This document shows, piece after piece, positions 12,218 to 25,013 of a DNA stretch of 64,000 nucleotides. A model generated the notes under the pieces. The model made no database searches. It was given only the letters and a program-made list of their open reading frames with translations, and was not told the DNA's origin. Origin of the DNA: Cokeromyces recurvatus (lineage: Eukaryota > Mucoromycota > Mucoromycetes > Mucorales > Mucoraceae); contig NW_026251391.1 of NCBI RefSeq assembly GCF_025118155.1, positions 933,501-997,500 of the forward strand, read 5' to 3'. The position numbers and the translations under genes are program-made. The number at the start of each line of letters is the position of its first letter. Position 1 is the first letter of the stretch.

Positions 12218-14510
12218 ATTAAATAATAATTAATATACCATGCAAAGTAAAAAAAAATAAAAATAAAATAAAATAATACTATTAATAACTGTTGAATGTG
12301 CATACGCGGGCTCATATTTTTTTTTCTTCATTTTGACAGTGAGGACACGTATGATTGGTCAATTTGTTTGACTGCTTATTTTATACACATTTTTTTTTTC
12401 TTTCAAGGAACTTGATTACATATACATAAAAAAAAAACTATTGATCGTTACAAGAGGTAACTGAATGCTGCATGGTTCGTTAACTAAATATATCCCTTAT
12501 AAACAAAATCAAATTTTGAATGTTTAATGGCAAGACTATTAATATAGATAAAATGATTGAACTTTGAAGAATACTAAGAGACAATATCAGATAAAAGCAT
12601 CTTTAGATGAAGAAGGATAATCTCGGCCCACCAGTATCTCCTGAGAGATTTGATAAACATTTTTGACAACACTATAACTATATTTCCATAGTTTTTTCTA
12701 TAGCTTTAACAGATTAGGATACAATTTACTTCTATCATTCACAGCAGCAGTAACTACAACAATCAAACTCCGCATTCGTGTCTAGTTCTTCACTGTAAGT
12801 TGATCAGATTATTTCTTTAAACAATAATAATGTCTTTAATTGGATATTCTGTTTCCAGAAACTATAATTGGGAGTTGATAAAATGTTGATAGTGTTCCAC
12901 ATTTACTGCTTGATTCACTTTACAAAGAATTATAATATTATTATGAATTGTATAGTGGATTCCCATTTTTATTTGTTCTCTACGTCATTTTTCTTTTCTA
13001 TTCTTTTCCTTTTCTTTTTTTTCTTTTTTTTTTCGGAATTGCATAACTAATTTTCGCCTAGTTCGTTAAATATCTTGTTAACAACAACAACAAAGTCTAA
13101 CTACAATAGTATTTGATCCATTCTAGGATGATAATGTTTCTATTAAATAAAACAAATGTAACATATTGAGCAAATGATAATAGTAGTAGTAAACGATTAA
13201 TAGTTATTACTGTTAGCGTATTTCTTCAGTTATTTGTTGCTCTATTCTTTTCATTGTTATTTTTTTTTTTTCATGACGTTTAGGTCCCATCAGAATAAAC
13301 AACTAACTTTTAAATTTGATACCCCGACTTACCGTCACTGTAAACAACCTTATACATCTATTATACCATGCTACTATTACTGCTGCTGCTGGTGGTGGTG
13401 GTGGTGGGGGGGACAAGTCCGTATAAGGAAAGTCCATCGATTTTCTTTTTATTTTGTCTGCTGTTTATTATTAACTAAATTCTATTTTTTGGTTCTATTA
13501 CATAATACATATTTTTATCTAATAATTTTTTTTTTTTTTTTTTTTTGCACAAATCAAACTATAACATCGAAAGAATCTTGTACATTATTTATAATATAAA
13601 TATTGACAGAGACTAATTAATACAAATATTATTTATTTTCGCAAAAAATAAATAAATAAATGATACAGGACTTAAAAGAGAACTGCCTTGGAAGGGGAGA
13701 AGGAACCCTTATAAATATATGCTGTATGCTCAATTATTCTTGTTAAATATATTAGGATAATAATATCTTCTTCCTCTTACTGGTAGTAAACGTGACGTGT
13801 TGTTTTTACTCCTACTTCCAGCGAAATTAGAATATGGCCGCATCATGTTAATAAACGTGATATTTTGATTATCTTCATAACCAAATCATAAATTCAATAT
13901 AACACATTTATAAAAGATAAGCTTAAGACATGTACATTGTTAAGACTTATAGTTGGAGTCTTCATCATGAGTTAATATGGATGCATGACTTGACCCTAAA
14001 GAATGATGATATTTTATCAGGTTGGTGAGCTATTCTATCATAACAATAAGGATATATACAGCTAAAATCCTTTATCCAATCAGAGCTCTTTATTCCAATA
14101 AAATCTTATTATGATTAGTTCCTGTCAAAAATTAAACAATAACTTTATCATACTCTTCTTCCTATAATAGCCTATTCTTATTCTATACTATTTTTTTTTT
14201 TTTTTTTTTTTAAATAATATCATTATTATATGCTTTTTTTCGTCGTTATTATTAGTCTCTATGATCTCATTTAAGATTGTAACCATAAAGGAAATTGCAG
14301 TAAAATAAAAGGATACATCAAGAAGCAGCTTTTTCTTTTTCTTTTCAAATAATAATAAAAAAGCTGATCAATCGTTTTTTTTTTTTTTTTTTGATCATTA
14401 TGTAGGACATATTTAATTTTTTTGGAAGCTCACCGAAAAAAATAAAATAAAATATTATAGCTCCTCGGTAATAATAATAATAAAAAAAAGAATTATGTAA
14501 GTGCATTTTT

Positions 14511-14568
<58 letters not shown>

Positions 14569-14599
14569 CTCCTGGATTATTTTTTTTTTCCTCAGAAAT
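12218..14599. other. Large intergenic region (2.4 kb)
   Basis: No coding exon I can support. It includes a CTG/GGT run ending in G7 (13380-13412) flanked by the inverted repeat CCTTATAC (13348-13355) / GTATAAGG (13421-13428), plus T tracts near 14190, 14375 and 14520-14570 just before the next gene. The frame at 13234-13599 is composed of T and GGT runs and I do not call it. Confidence 0.6.
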
Positions 14600-16250
14600 A
14601 TGCCAACGAAAAAACCCATTAAAGTAGCTGTGATAGGCTCCGGATTAGCAGGATTAACAGCAACTTATTTATTAAATAATAGTGATGATGTTGAAGTTCA
14701 TTTATTTGAAAAGAATGATTCTCTTGGTATGGATGCTGCTTCTATATCTGTTGGACCGAAAAATGATTTTAGAATTGACGTAAATAATATGTCTATTTGA
14801 TTGTTAAGCATGCATCTCTAATCAATTATATTATTAGGTACCAATGCGTTCCTTTATGTCTGGTAAATTTCAATTACATTTCTTATACAAAGACTTGACT
14901 TTTTTTTTAATAGGCTATTATACACATTTATTCAAGTTGTACAAGTACCTTAAAATACCTATCAAAAAAGCTAAATTTAGTTTTGGTTGGTATAGAATCA
15001 TGATGCAGCCATCCTGTACTATTAAGAAGTCATTAACTGCATCTCAAGTTGCATCTTATACAAAAAATGAGTCTTATTTAATCTATAGTGGTGCACGTAC
15101 TGTAGGTCATTTGAGCAGAGTAAAGAAATCAATCATGTCATCAAAAGATATATTTATATTCCTTTGGCAATCAATGATCGTTGCCCTCTCTTATTTATGG
15201 CTTTTATTTATTTCACTATGGCATCATTATCAGGGTCATCTGAGAGACCCTCATCATGCTATCACTAACATGACTCTGGATCAGTTCTTTAAAAGATATC
15301 ATATTCATCCTTATTTTGCTTATGATGTCTTTGTTCCTTTATTTGCTGCTGTTTGCACAAATACATATGAGTCTATGTTGAACTATCCTGCATCTGACGT
15401 GTTAGAGTATATGGCCGTAGGTTTCTTTCAAGAATCCTATGTTGTAGCATGTGGTGTACAACAAGTAGTTACAAATATCTCAAAGTCATTTAAACATGTT
15501 CATTTGAATACTCAAATAGCTGCTATTCGATCAGTCACAAATGATCAACAGGGTCGTTTCAAGTTAATAGATGAATATGATCAAACGTATTTCATAGATC
15601 ATATCATTTTCGCTACTCAAGGGAATCAAGCTCATCAAATCTTAAAGAGCTATTTAGACGACACATTAGATAACAATACGATGACAACCGCAAATAAAGT
15701 AGTAAAAGAACAAATCGAAACCTTAAAGACCTTTCCATATGATAAAGCCATGGTTATCAATCATACAGATACTCGTCTATTACCATCAAATCCTTTGAAT
15801 TGGAAAGCCTTAAACTTGGCTACTGTTGATCAAAGTGTAAATCCGGGTGAAAGTGATCTGATCATACCTTACCCTCATAATACAACAATGGCAACTCATA
15901 TCCTTCATATGACACATAAAACAATGATGGATAATAACTCTACTTGCTATCTTCAAACAACAAATCCATGTATTGCCGTTGATCCTGATAAACTTTTGTC
16001 AGTTGCATGGTTTGAGCGTGCAACTGTGACACTTGAATCGAAAAGGGCTTTAAGAAGATTATTTACTGATCATGGTGATCAAGTTCAATTGGGATCTTGT
16101 CAAGGATTTCAAAATGGTATTTGGTTTATAGGATCTTATTGTTGGAAAGGCATTCCCTTATTAGAAGGCTGTGTAGCAAGTGCAGAGTATGTTGTTACAA
16201 AAGGAATTGCTGTTGCTGAAAACATTCATATTGAAATTCCATGGCAATAA
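14600..16250 (+). CDS. FAD-dependent amine oxidase-like oxidoreductase
   Basis: Flavoprotein of the NAD(P)/FAD-binding amine-oxidase superfamily; substrate unknown. Exons are 14600-14779, 14838-14862 (25 nt) and 14914-16250, 513 aa. The N-terminus has the Rossmann dinucleotide motif VAVIGSGLAGLTATYLL followed by the acidic strand end VHLFEKND. DVPMRSF, encoded across the 25-nt exon, and YYTHLFKLYKYL match related fungal proteins annotated as amine oxidase or FAD/NAD(P)-binding. A hydrophobic segment (IFLWQSMIVALSYLWLLFIS, about residues 165-190) may insert into a membrane. The C-terminal flavin-site block is GIWFIGSYCWKGIPLLEGCV. The ATG at 14600 is chosen: the upstream open stretch is only poly-Phe from the T tract. 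The PER1 gene follows 183 bp downstream on the same strand. Confidence 0.85.
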
Positions 16251-16370
16251 TAATCCTTCAAAGAAGAAGATTATATTTTATTACAGCAGCAAAAAAAAAA
16301 GAAAAAAAAAAAATAGAATAAATGTTTATATTTTTTTTTTATATCCTATTAAATTTATTCAAGAAGTAGA

Positions 16371-16413
<43 letters not shown>

Positions 16414-16433
16414 TAAAAAGGGAAAAGAGGACG

Positions 16434-17414
16434 ATGAGGAAAACAGCCATGGTGAAACCTTCATTGCTTCTTGTTGCTCTTGTTACAATAATCACTACAT
16501 GTTATGCTTCAAGTGGTGATCGACAAATAGAGTACATTAATTGCGTAGAAAGATGTACAGCTAATACAGATATTTCACAATTGCCTTTTTATTTACAATT
16601 ATTACGTTGGACTGTACGTCAGGATTGTGGCTATCATTGCATGCAAACCATTACACAGTATGCCATGGCTAACAATCAAGTTATCCATCAATATTATGGT
16701 AAATGGCCTTTTCATCGTGTATTCGGTATTCAAGAACCTGCATCTGTTGTCTTTTCCATCCTTAATGGGCTTATGCATTTTCATTATTTCAAACAGATTA
16801 AACGACACATTCCTCAGAGTTATCGTTTAAGACACTTTTATTTAGGTATTGCTATTATAGGAATGAATGCCTGGCTTTGGAGTACTATCTTTCATATGCG
16901 TGATACACCATTCACAGAAAAGCTTGATTATTTCAGTGCAGGACTTTACATTCTTTATAGTTTTTGCGTAGCCACGATACGAATCTTTTATTTAAAGGGC
17001 GCATCCGTCTTGATTTGGTCCATCTTTTGTCTCCTGTTGTATATAGCACACGTCAGTTATCTTTCAAGCTTGCAGCGATTTGATTATAGTTATAATATGT
17101 TGGCGTGTATTATTGTAGGATCCTGTCAGACGCAGCTTTGGTTAATTTGGTCTATTATGCAATATACAGAGAAATGGGGAAGAGTTGAGAGAAGACCATT
17201 TGCTTGGATGGCGGGTCTATCAGTGATCCTCGTAAGTTGCGCTATGTGTCTTGAAATCTTTGATTTCCCACCTTTTTATCAAATCTTTGATGCACATTCA
17301 TTGTGGCATGCTGCTACAATCCCTTTGGTTCCTTTATTTTATAGATTTTTATTACGAGATACAGAATGCGAAATGACTTTATCGAGATTAACAAATGAGA
17401 AGAGATCTTTATAA
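16434..17414 (+). CDS. PER1: PER1/PGAP3 GPI-anchor lipid-remodelling protein
   Basis: ER/Golgi multi-pass membrane protein of the CREST hydrolase superfamily that removes an acyl chain from GPI anchors (phospholipase A2 step of lipid remodelling). Single exon, 326 aa. An N-terminal signal peptide (about residues 1-26, LLLVALVTIITTCYAS) is followed by a cysteine-rich lumenal segment (NCVERC, DCGYHC). Family motifs are present: YYGKWPFHRVFGIQEPASV and FHMRDTPFTEKLDYFSAG. The His and Asp residues of FH.RDT..TEKLDY and the later HSLWHA supply the putative metal-binding residues. About seven membrane segments are visible. A second in-frame Met at codon 6 is an alternative start. Confidence 0.95.
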   Translation: MRKTAMVKPSLLLVALVTIITTCYASSGDRQIEYINCVERCTANTDISQLPFYLQLLRWTVRQDCGYHCMQTITQYAMANNQVIHQYYGKWPFHRVFGIQEPASVVFSILNGLMHFHYFKQIKRHIPQSYRLRHFYLGIAIIGMNAWLWSTIFHMRDTPFTEKLDYFSAGLYILYSFCVATIRIFYLKGASVLIWSIFCLLLYIAHVSYLSSLQRFDYSYNMLACIIVGSCQTQLWLIWSIMQYTEKWGRVERRPFAWMAGLSVILVSCAMCLEIFDFPPFYQIFDAHSLWHAATIPLVPLFYRFLLRDTECEMTLSRLTNEKRSL

Positions 17415-17448
17415 ATAAATAAACTATTCCTATCATATAGTATGATTA

Positions 17449-17481
<33 letters not shown>

Positions 17482-18818
17482 ACATAACACATTGACAACT
17501 GTAAGCAGATTACTCTTGTAATAGAAGACAAATATGTATATCTATTTGGATAGTATTCATAGTGATATTAATTGAATCTTGTTCATTTGTCTATGTGAAT
17601 GACAAGTTTTAAAGTTTGTTTGTTTTTATCAAAAAGTGACTACTACTGCTTAATCATAAAGTGTCAAAAAAAAACACAATGTAGTAGATAGATATAAAGT
17701 AACAGCCAAGTCGTATATACATAATAGCAGAAGAGACGTTGTAGAAATAAGGATCTTTATTTTCGCTCTTTCTCCCTCCCTTTTTTTTTTTTTTTTTTTT
17801 TGTATTTATTTCTATGGATATGCAAGGTTAAATTCATATAAAATTCTAGATATGGAAATAGTTAGTAGGAGTAATTTTAATAAAACTATAGCAACACAAC
17901 AAATCAATGACATCATAAATTTGACTTTTTTTTTTAAAAAAAAAAGGGGAAAAAAGTTAAAAAATAAAAAAAAAAGCTATGATAATAGGTATAACGCCAA
18001 GATATAAGCATAATATATACCTATACTGTTATAACAATAGAATAGTATTGTTACTATATTAAAATAGAATGGCTATATATATATTTATCATGAGAATAAC
18101 ATATATTTATAGATAATAGACTCAGATATACTATTATGTTAGTGACAGCATGAAGTCATTTGGTAATAAATCTTTTAATAAACGACAAGTCAAATGTTTA
18201 TTATACTAATAGGAACTATTAGTTTTTTATTTGTTACGTTTTACTTGAATGTTTTTTTTTTTTTAAAAAAAAAGAGAGAGATCTTTTTTTATGGTATTCA
18301 TTTTATTGACACAAATTTTAAGGTTCATGAAACTGTCTTACATTCATATTTTTCCCCTCCCTAATGATAGTAAAAGAATTGTTTATATGATGTGTTTAGC
18401 AAACAAAGGTATATTTCTTGATCTTATAAAATGAATATTGACTTGGATTAGTTTCCTATTCTGTTATACATCACACTATTCCTTTATAATAGTAGTAATA
18501 CAGTTGTGGAACAACTGTTAATATTACTTGCAATAAATAAAAAAAAATTTTTTTCCACTTGTAAAAAAAAAAAAAAACTATTGTTTCCGCTTTATTGTCC
18601 GAAATAAGCATTATTACTACAAGTAAAAGGATTCTATTTTTTTTTTTTTTTTTTTTAATATTTTCTCTTCTCTTCTAAACAAAGTTGAATCAAAAAAACA
18701 AAACAAAGCTATTCAGATACACACACGCATATATATATATATATATATATAGTTCTTTCTTTTTTCTCCATTTCTCTCTCTCTCTTTTTTTTATTACATA
18801 CTTTTGTATAAATAAATT
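17415..18818. other. Intergenic, upstream of MscS gene
   Basis: AT-rich, no exon seen. It contains T10A10 (17926-17945) and T13A9 (18252-18273) junction tracts, TA repeats near 17450 and 18730, and a CT run just before the MscS start. Confidence 0.6.
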
Positions 18819-19501
18819 ATGTATGAAACTAAAATTGAAGATACTAGTAAGAAATTAGATAATAATGAAAGTACCACACTATCTCAACAACCAACGACAG
18901 AGAATCAGCCATCAAGTGTATCCGTCCTAAGTACAACTGATGATGAGGATTATCGTGACGAACCTATTTATATTGATGATGGTATTCCATCTGAAATACC
19001 TCTAGAGGCACTTGCAGGCCCTGCTCTTATCTTGCCTGCTAATGATCTCCTTCCCAATAATACAGACCTCGATGGCCGTACGTTGAATGAAGAATTTGAT
19101 TGGGAAGGGAAGGATGATGACGAAGAAGAGGATGATGAAAAGAAAGAGAATAGTACGTCCAGTAGACGTAATACCTTGGCGCGAAGTGGTGTTATCATTT
19201 GTCTTAATCAAAACGCTTCACATATTGCTTGGGCTTGTATCATCTTATTTGCCCTTATCTTTATTGCTATCGATGTCGCAGTCTTTGTTGTTTATCGTCA
19301 TCGCGTTAATATCACATCTTATGGTTTACAATTATGGTTTACCTGGATCACCTTTATGTGGTGTATTGGATTTATGTCACAAATTTTTGTAGAGTTGGTG
19401 CCTTGGGCAATTAAAAAGGGTGTTGGATTTTTTGGATCTCAATCCACTGAAGTATTAAGAATGAGATTATCTGTAAGTTGTACTAATAATTATTTTACAT
19501 G

Positions 19502-19540
<39 letters not shown>

Positions 19541-21317
19541 AAAAAATCACTCATAGAATGTTATAGTATTATATGGCATTGCGTGTCTATATTAAATTAT
19601 TCATTATCTCCGCGTGGGCTTGGGGATCTTGGGCCTTTATTAAAGATCGTATTGCATTACCTTTAAATGGAAAGCTACAATATGAAGCACAACCTAAATA
19701 TGCCGGTGTTTTTTATAGTGTCTGGGAAGCTGTATTCTTTGCAACATTATTTCTTTTCATTGAAAAGTTTATTTTACAATTGATAGGTAAAAAAAAAAAA
19801 AAAAGATAATGATTTTTTTTTGTATATATACTAACTTTAATTATACTCTTAGTAACTTCTTTTCACAAGTAAATAAATAAATATCATATTAATTTACTAC
19901 TTGATTCTTAGTAAGAGAATTAACTAACATTTTTTTTTTTTATAGGAAAGCATATGAAGATAGAATTAAAGAAAATGATCGAGCACTTCATATCTTGGAT
20001 AAACTCAAAAAAGTGAAAAGAAAGAATCCACAAGAATTTCTTTTGAAACGTATTCGACGAAACAAGAACAAGACAAGCAGCAATAACAATACACCTAATG
20101 GCACTACTACAACAACAAGAACACACTCATTAGATGAAACAAACTCAAATGATCAACATTATTTTAATTATCAACCTCCTTCACGTACAACGGCAACAAA
20201 GTCTATTATAGCCATGGATGGCAATCAGCAACCTAATAAATCCAATGTCAAGTTCCCTACTCATAACATGGATACCTTAATCGCGATTCCTCCTTTAGAG
20301 GATAGACATCCTAGATCGGATGATGAAAAGCAAGATTACCACTGTCAAGAGAACGTCAACACGACCGATAAGCCAAACGATATCATTCATAAGAAGAAGA
20401 AGAAGAAATTCTTTAATAAATTGACGAGTAGAGTGAAGAAGATTGAAATGCATGATAATAGCTCATCTTCCGGAAGTGATTTTATATCCTCTACGTCATC
20501 TACACCATCTCCTATTACTATATCAAGGGAAAACATGTGTCACTCACGTAAAAGTCAAGAAGAGAAAGGGTTTTTAGGAGGGGCCAATGCTCTAAAGGGG
20601 AAATTGTTTAAGGACAGTTATCATAAATTTATTACACAAGCCAATTACAATCATAATAATAGTGGCAGTAATAATAATCATAATAATAATAATGCAACTA
20701 ACTCGATTCAACAGGCAAAATATTTGGCTAAAAAAATTTATAATAATCTTATGGGACCTGATAATAATCGGGATACGATTGTAGAGGCTGATTTTTACCC
20801 CTTTTTCAAGACGACCAAGGAAGCTAGTTATGCCTTTAGTTTATTTGATGCAGATGGGAATGGAGATATTAGTAAACGTGAATTAAGAGCAGGTTGTGTT
20901 CGTATTTATCGTGAACGTAAGAACTTGAGTCGATCCATGCGTGACCTGTCACAAGCGACAGGTAAATTAGATATCATCTTGATGATCATCTTTACTGTTG
21001 TGTGGGTTATTATCGTCTGTGCTGCCTTTGGTGTCAATGTGGGTACAGACTTGATGCCTCTCTGGAGTGCCTTTGTAGCAGCCAGCTTTATTTTTGGTAC
21101 CTCTGCAAAGGATGCCTTTGAATCCATTATTTTTGTCTTTGTTACAGTAAGCTAAAAAATAATATGTATATTTGTATATTTAACTAATACATATATATAT
21201 ATGTATATATATTAGCATCCTTTTGATTCTGGAGATAGAGTAATGATTCAAAATGAAAATTGGGTTGTTCAAAATGTTGGATTATTAGTTACTACATTTG
21301 TGTAAGCTATTTGCTAA

Positions 21318-21386
<69 letters not shown>

Positions 21387-22156
21387 AAAAAGAAAAAAGA
21401 GGGAAAAAAAATAGGTATCTAATTTGATATAAATAGTAAATGGGATGGATCCATTGTATATGCTAAAAATTCAACTCTTTCAACTCAATATATTATTAAT
21501 ATCAGAAGATCAGGCAGAACGGGTGAAACAATTGGTAAATACATATTTATATGTTTTTTTTGGAATTGTTATAATTAAATAATGATGTGATGATAGATTT
21601 ACAAGTCAGTTTCTCAACACCTTCATGGAAGATCAAACAACTTACAGAACACATGGTTCAATGGTGTAATCAATACCCTAAACTTTATACAACAAATGCA
21701 ACATCCACTAATATAGTCTCTTATCCAAATGAAAATACAATTTCACTTAGTTTTTACTTTGAACATATCCAAAATTGGCAAGATTCTGGAGGACGATGGT
21801 TACGCCATAATAATTTTATGTATGAACTCAAGGAAGAGTGTGAACGTCTTGAGATTAATTACACAGCACCGTCTGAACCTTCCTCTGAAGCGAATAGTAG
21901 TGGTAATAAACCAAATGATGCTCCTCCAGAGGTGTATAATATGGGTTCCAAGGCTGGCCATGGATTAGAAGGCATAAAAACAAGAAGACCTTATGAATTA
22001 GAAGATGAATATGGATATAGAAATCAACCTATTGGTGGGGACTCAAGTAATAACCCTTCTACTCCTCTTTCTAGTGGTAATAATCAAGCTGAATCAGAAA
22101 ATGTAGGGGCCGTTGCTGGAGCAGCTTCTGCTTTAATTTTTGGTACCGAATTTTAA
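18819..22156 (+). CDS. EF-hand mechanosensitive channel (fungal Msy1/Msy2-type MscS)
   Basis: Stretch-activated channel; fission yeast Msy1/Msy2 are in the ER and limit calcium and volume rise on hypo-osmotic shock. Seven exons: 18819-19472, 19567-19786, 19853-19868 (16 nt), 19946-21146, 21216-21301, 21437-21534 and 21597-22156, 944 aa. An acidic N-terminus (first ~115 residues) precedes membrane segments around IAWACIILFALIFIAIDVAV and YGLQLWFTWITFMWCIGF, with more in exon 2. The 16-nt exon restores VTSFHKKAYEDRI, a conserved fungal block. A long Asn/Ser/Lys-rich linker leads to a canonical EF-hand, DADGNGDISKREL, near residue 600. The MscS pore helix region (FVAASFIFGTSAKDAFESII) and beta domain (HPFDSGDRV) follow. 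Intron 5 contains a 66-bp poly-A run. Confidence 0.93.
21319..21384. repeat. Poly-A tract (66 bp) inside an intron
   Basis: Longest homopolymer in the window, in the fifth intron of the MscS-channel gene. Its length may be inexact, because such runs are hard to assemble. Confidence 0.9.
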
Positions 22157-22487
22157 GCTCTTTATTATTAGTGTCAATAATAACAGAATTCGTTGTTGTT
22201 CTATTTTTTTTTTTTTTAATTCATTGTATAGTGACACCATTTTCAAATAATTCCCTACTATAAATAATATTATTTTGAAACATTATATAAATATATACAT
22301 GTATATAAATACATATAAACAATGTAGAGTCTTAGCTCCTGAATTATTATAATCTAGGCTGCTTTTTATATGTTTCGAATCATTACTTTTGTGTATGTGT
22401 GTCTACTTTAGTAATTTATTTCATTCCAAACAATATAATACTTTCTTTCTTTTATATAATATATACATATATCTGTATATATATAAA
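22157..22487. other. Short intergenic region upstream of bHLH gene
   Basis: AT-rich sequence with a T tract near 22205 and TA repeats just before the bHLH start codon. No exon seen. Confidence 0.6.
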
Positions 22488-23505
22488 ATGGATTTAACTT
22501 CTTTTACTACCTCGCCTGATTCATTATACTTGTATAATAATAATAGTTCAACACAACATCAAGGATCAAAATCATTATTACAACATGAACCCTCTACTAC
22601 AACAATGATTATTGCTGCTTCTACATTACAACAACCTACTCATACTAATAATATGTCTTTTCTTAACAATAATATTCATTTACTGCAACAACAACAACAA
22701 CAACATACTACTACTACTGCTGCTACTGCTGCTTCTTATCTACCCGAATTATATCTTGGCACAACGTCAAAGATATCCTCCACTTTCGACTATCATCAAG
22801 GTATGGTGAAACTTGAAAATAATAATAATTCAATTACAAATTCATTATTATTCATGGGTAACTCATTGCAAACAGATTATCCTCATATGTTACAAGAAGA
22901 TTCAACGAGTAGATTGAAGATGATGAGAGAAGAAGAAGAAGAAAAAGAAAGAGAGTTTCAAAAACGAATGGCATATGATGATGAAATGGAACAAAGGTAA
23001 AAAGAAGGAAAAAAAAATAAGTTATAGACCTCTCTTATTAAATCATCTTTTACTCTACTCTCTACCTCCCTTTCTCCTCACCTCCTCCCTCCTTTTTTTT
23101 TTTTTCTTCTTCTTCTTCTTTTTATTACGAATGAATGAATAGTTTTATAAACGAACAAGATTACAGCATACCAGTTATTTCTGAAAGAAGAAAATATCGT
23201 AGAATATCACATAATGAAGGTATATAGTTTGAAACACTTTTATAAAAAAAAAAAAAAAGTTAAATTTATTATTATTGTATATAGTTGAAAGGAGAAGACG
23301 TAACAATATCAATGATAATATCAAGTGTTTAGGACAATTGTTACCAGAGAATTTATGTCAAGGAAAATTAAATAAGGGCACCATTTTAAAAGGCTCTGTT
23401 ATTTATATTCATATGTTAAACGATCAATTATCAGAATATAAAGCTAGACTTGAACGTTTAGAATATGAAGCTGCCATTTTGAGTTCAAAAAGTAGTACTC
23501 ATTAA
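22488..23505 (+). CDS. bHLH-leucine-zipper transcription factor, MiT/TFE-like
   Basis: Nuclear E-box-binding regulator. Exons are 22488-22996, 23143-23219 and 23285-23505, 268 aa. The first ~150 residues are low-complexity (Asn, Gln, Thr, Ser). The DNA-binding region begins at the end of exon 2 and crosses the intron: [20 protein letters not shown], which carries the H-E-R basic-region residues of CACGTG-binding factors. Helix 1 is IKCLGQLLP; after the loop, [20 protein letters not shown] forms helix 2 and runs into a leucine-zipper-like tail ([18 protein letters not shown]). The NIND..K.LG.L.P and NKGTILK.SV.YI elements are closest to animal MITF/TFEB, and less like SREBP or USF. ATG 22488 is preferred to upstream in-frame non-ATG codons. 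Confidence 0.92.
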
Positions 23506-24134
23506 TACGTATGAATATATGTATATTTGATTTACATTATTCTACTTTACGTACACACCCATACACACCCATACACACCCATACACACCCATACACACCC
23601 ATACACACCCATACACATATATATTATACAACAACAACAACAACAATAATAATCACAATAAAAAAAGGATAAACTGCATCTTTATACGTGCATAATTAAG
23701 TTGTAAACCGTATAGTATGCATATATCGGAATTGTATCCCGAAGTATCTAAAATAAATAAATGATTGTATTTGTGCAGGATATAAACTTACATGGAGAGA
23801 ATAAATAATATACAAATGTGTGTGTGTGTATTTAGTGATATTTATTTGTATCAGTCATATAATAATAAAGTGTTCCCTGCATTTTTGTTTTGATTCAACG
23901 TCTGTGAGAACACAGTTAAGATTACTGTTGCATGTCTCATCAGAACGTAATTATTATATCTAATCATTTTTATAATGCATATTGATAAATTATAATTTTA
24001 GTGAACATAAACTTCATTTATGATTAAAGTAGAAAACAAAACTGATTCAAGCATGAATATATAAAAATGCAAATTAGTGCCTTTTTTATTTTATTTTATT
24101 TTATTCTATTCTATTTGATTTAATAATAATAGTA
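23506..24134. other. Intergenic between bHLH gene and a small secreted-protein gene
   Basis: Contains the 10-bp minisatellite at 23551-23617, a CAA run and a TG run near 23818. No exon seen. Confidence 0.6.
23551..23617. repeat. 10-bp tandem repeat (unit atacacaccc)
   Basis: Six tandem units starting with gtacacaccc at 23551 and followed by five identical atacacaccc units, ending in a partial unit. It has no spacers, so it is not a CRISPR array. Confidence 0.95.
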
Positions 24135-24451
24135 ATGAAAACATCTGTCTTGTTTTTCTCTTACTATTTTTTAGTAGTCATGATACAAATTGTTACATCT
24201 GCTCCAATTTATGCTCAGGAGGAAGACTTGAATTTTCCTAATACAGTTAGGTATAATATTTTTAATGTAGTCATCATACATACATAAACCATCATAATAC
24301 ATTTAGTAGGGAGATATTCTTACATCCAGAGCACATTGACTCTACTATAAACTCGGAAAAAGAGCTGTTACTCCTTCCATCACCATTACTACCCCCATTA
24401 CCACCGTTACCACCGTTACCACCGTTACCACCACTTTTACGGCCTCATTAA
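24135..24451 (+). CDS. Small secreted Pro/Leu-rich protein, hypothetical
   Basis: Two exons, 24135-24250 and 24307-24451, about 86 aa; an alternative acceptor 3 nt downstream removes one codon. I do not recognise the family. The N-terminus is a clear signal peptide (a Lys near the start, a hydrophobic core of Phe, Leu, Val and Ile, then SAPIYAQ as a likely cleavage region at about residue 28). The mature part is short and acidic (EEDLNFPNTV, LHPEHIDSTI) and ends in a Leu/Pro-rich tail made from a 9-bp tandem repeat (cca ccg tta, about 24401-24436), then LLRPH and stop. The donor (AG/GTATAA) and acceptor (TTTAG) look normal and both exons share one frame. Expression is unproven. It is isolated, with 3.6 kb of empty sequence downstream. 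Confidence 0.5.
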
Positions 24452-24642
24452 CACACTTTGGTACATTTTGTAATATAAGTAAAAATTCATTTTATTCTAT
24501 AATATATATTTTTTTTTCTTGTATATAAATAGATACTCATTTATATACAGTCATTATATATTAATCATATAAATGTATATGAATTATTCAATGCTTAATA
24601 AAAAAAAAGATAAGCCTTTTACATCATAATATAAATAAAATC

Positions 24643-24689
<47 letters not shown>

Positions 24690-24982
24690 ATGAAATAGGG
24701 TTATTAACAAATCTTGTTTCGTATTTTACTCTTAAATGGAAAAAAAGTTCCGATAAAATAATAAAATTCAACTTTATTACATTGTTCTTTTTTATTTATT
24801 TATTTTTTCTATCTTGAACAAAATACAGGGCTTTTTATATTAACAAGATAAACGTACTTGTAAAAAAAATAAATAACTCAGCAAAATACAAAAGAAAAAA
24901 AAACAAATCGATATAAATATTGCAACTATTATAATGCTCGATAGAATAACTTTTTTTTTTGGGGGAGAACTTACGGCTTTTC

Positions 24983-25013
<31 letters not shown>

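Noticed and set aside
13348..13428. Inverted repeat CCTTATAC/GTATAAGG with a GGAAAGTCC element, considered as an RNase P-type RNA
   Set aside because: The only resemblance is the short GGAAAGTCC string; a T-rich stretch follows at once and no conserved partner region (CR-V) is visible.
13234..13599. 121-codon open frame with Trp/Gly run
   Set aside because: Translation comes from T tracts and a GGT repeat; no domain, no splice context, no upstream or downstream partner exons.
23551..23617. Regular short repeats considered as a CRISPR array
   Set aside because: Units are directly adjacent with no spacers, in a eukaryotic nuclear context; it is a minisatellite.
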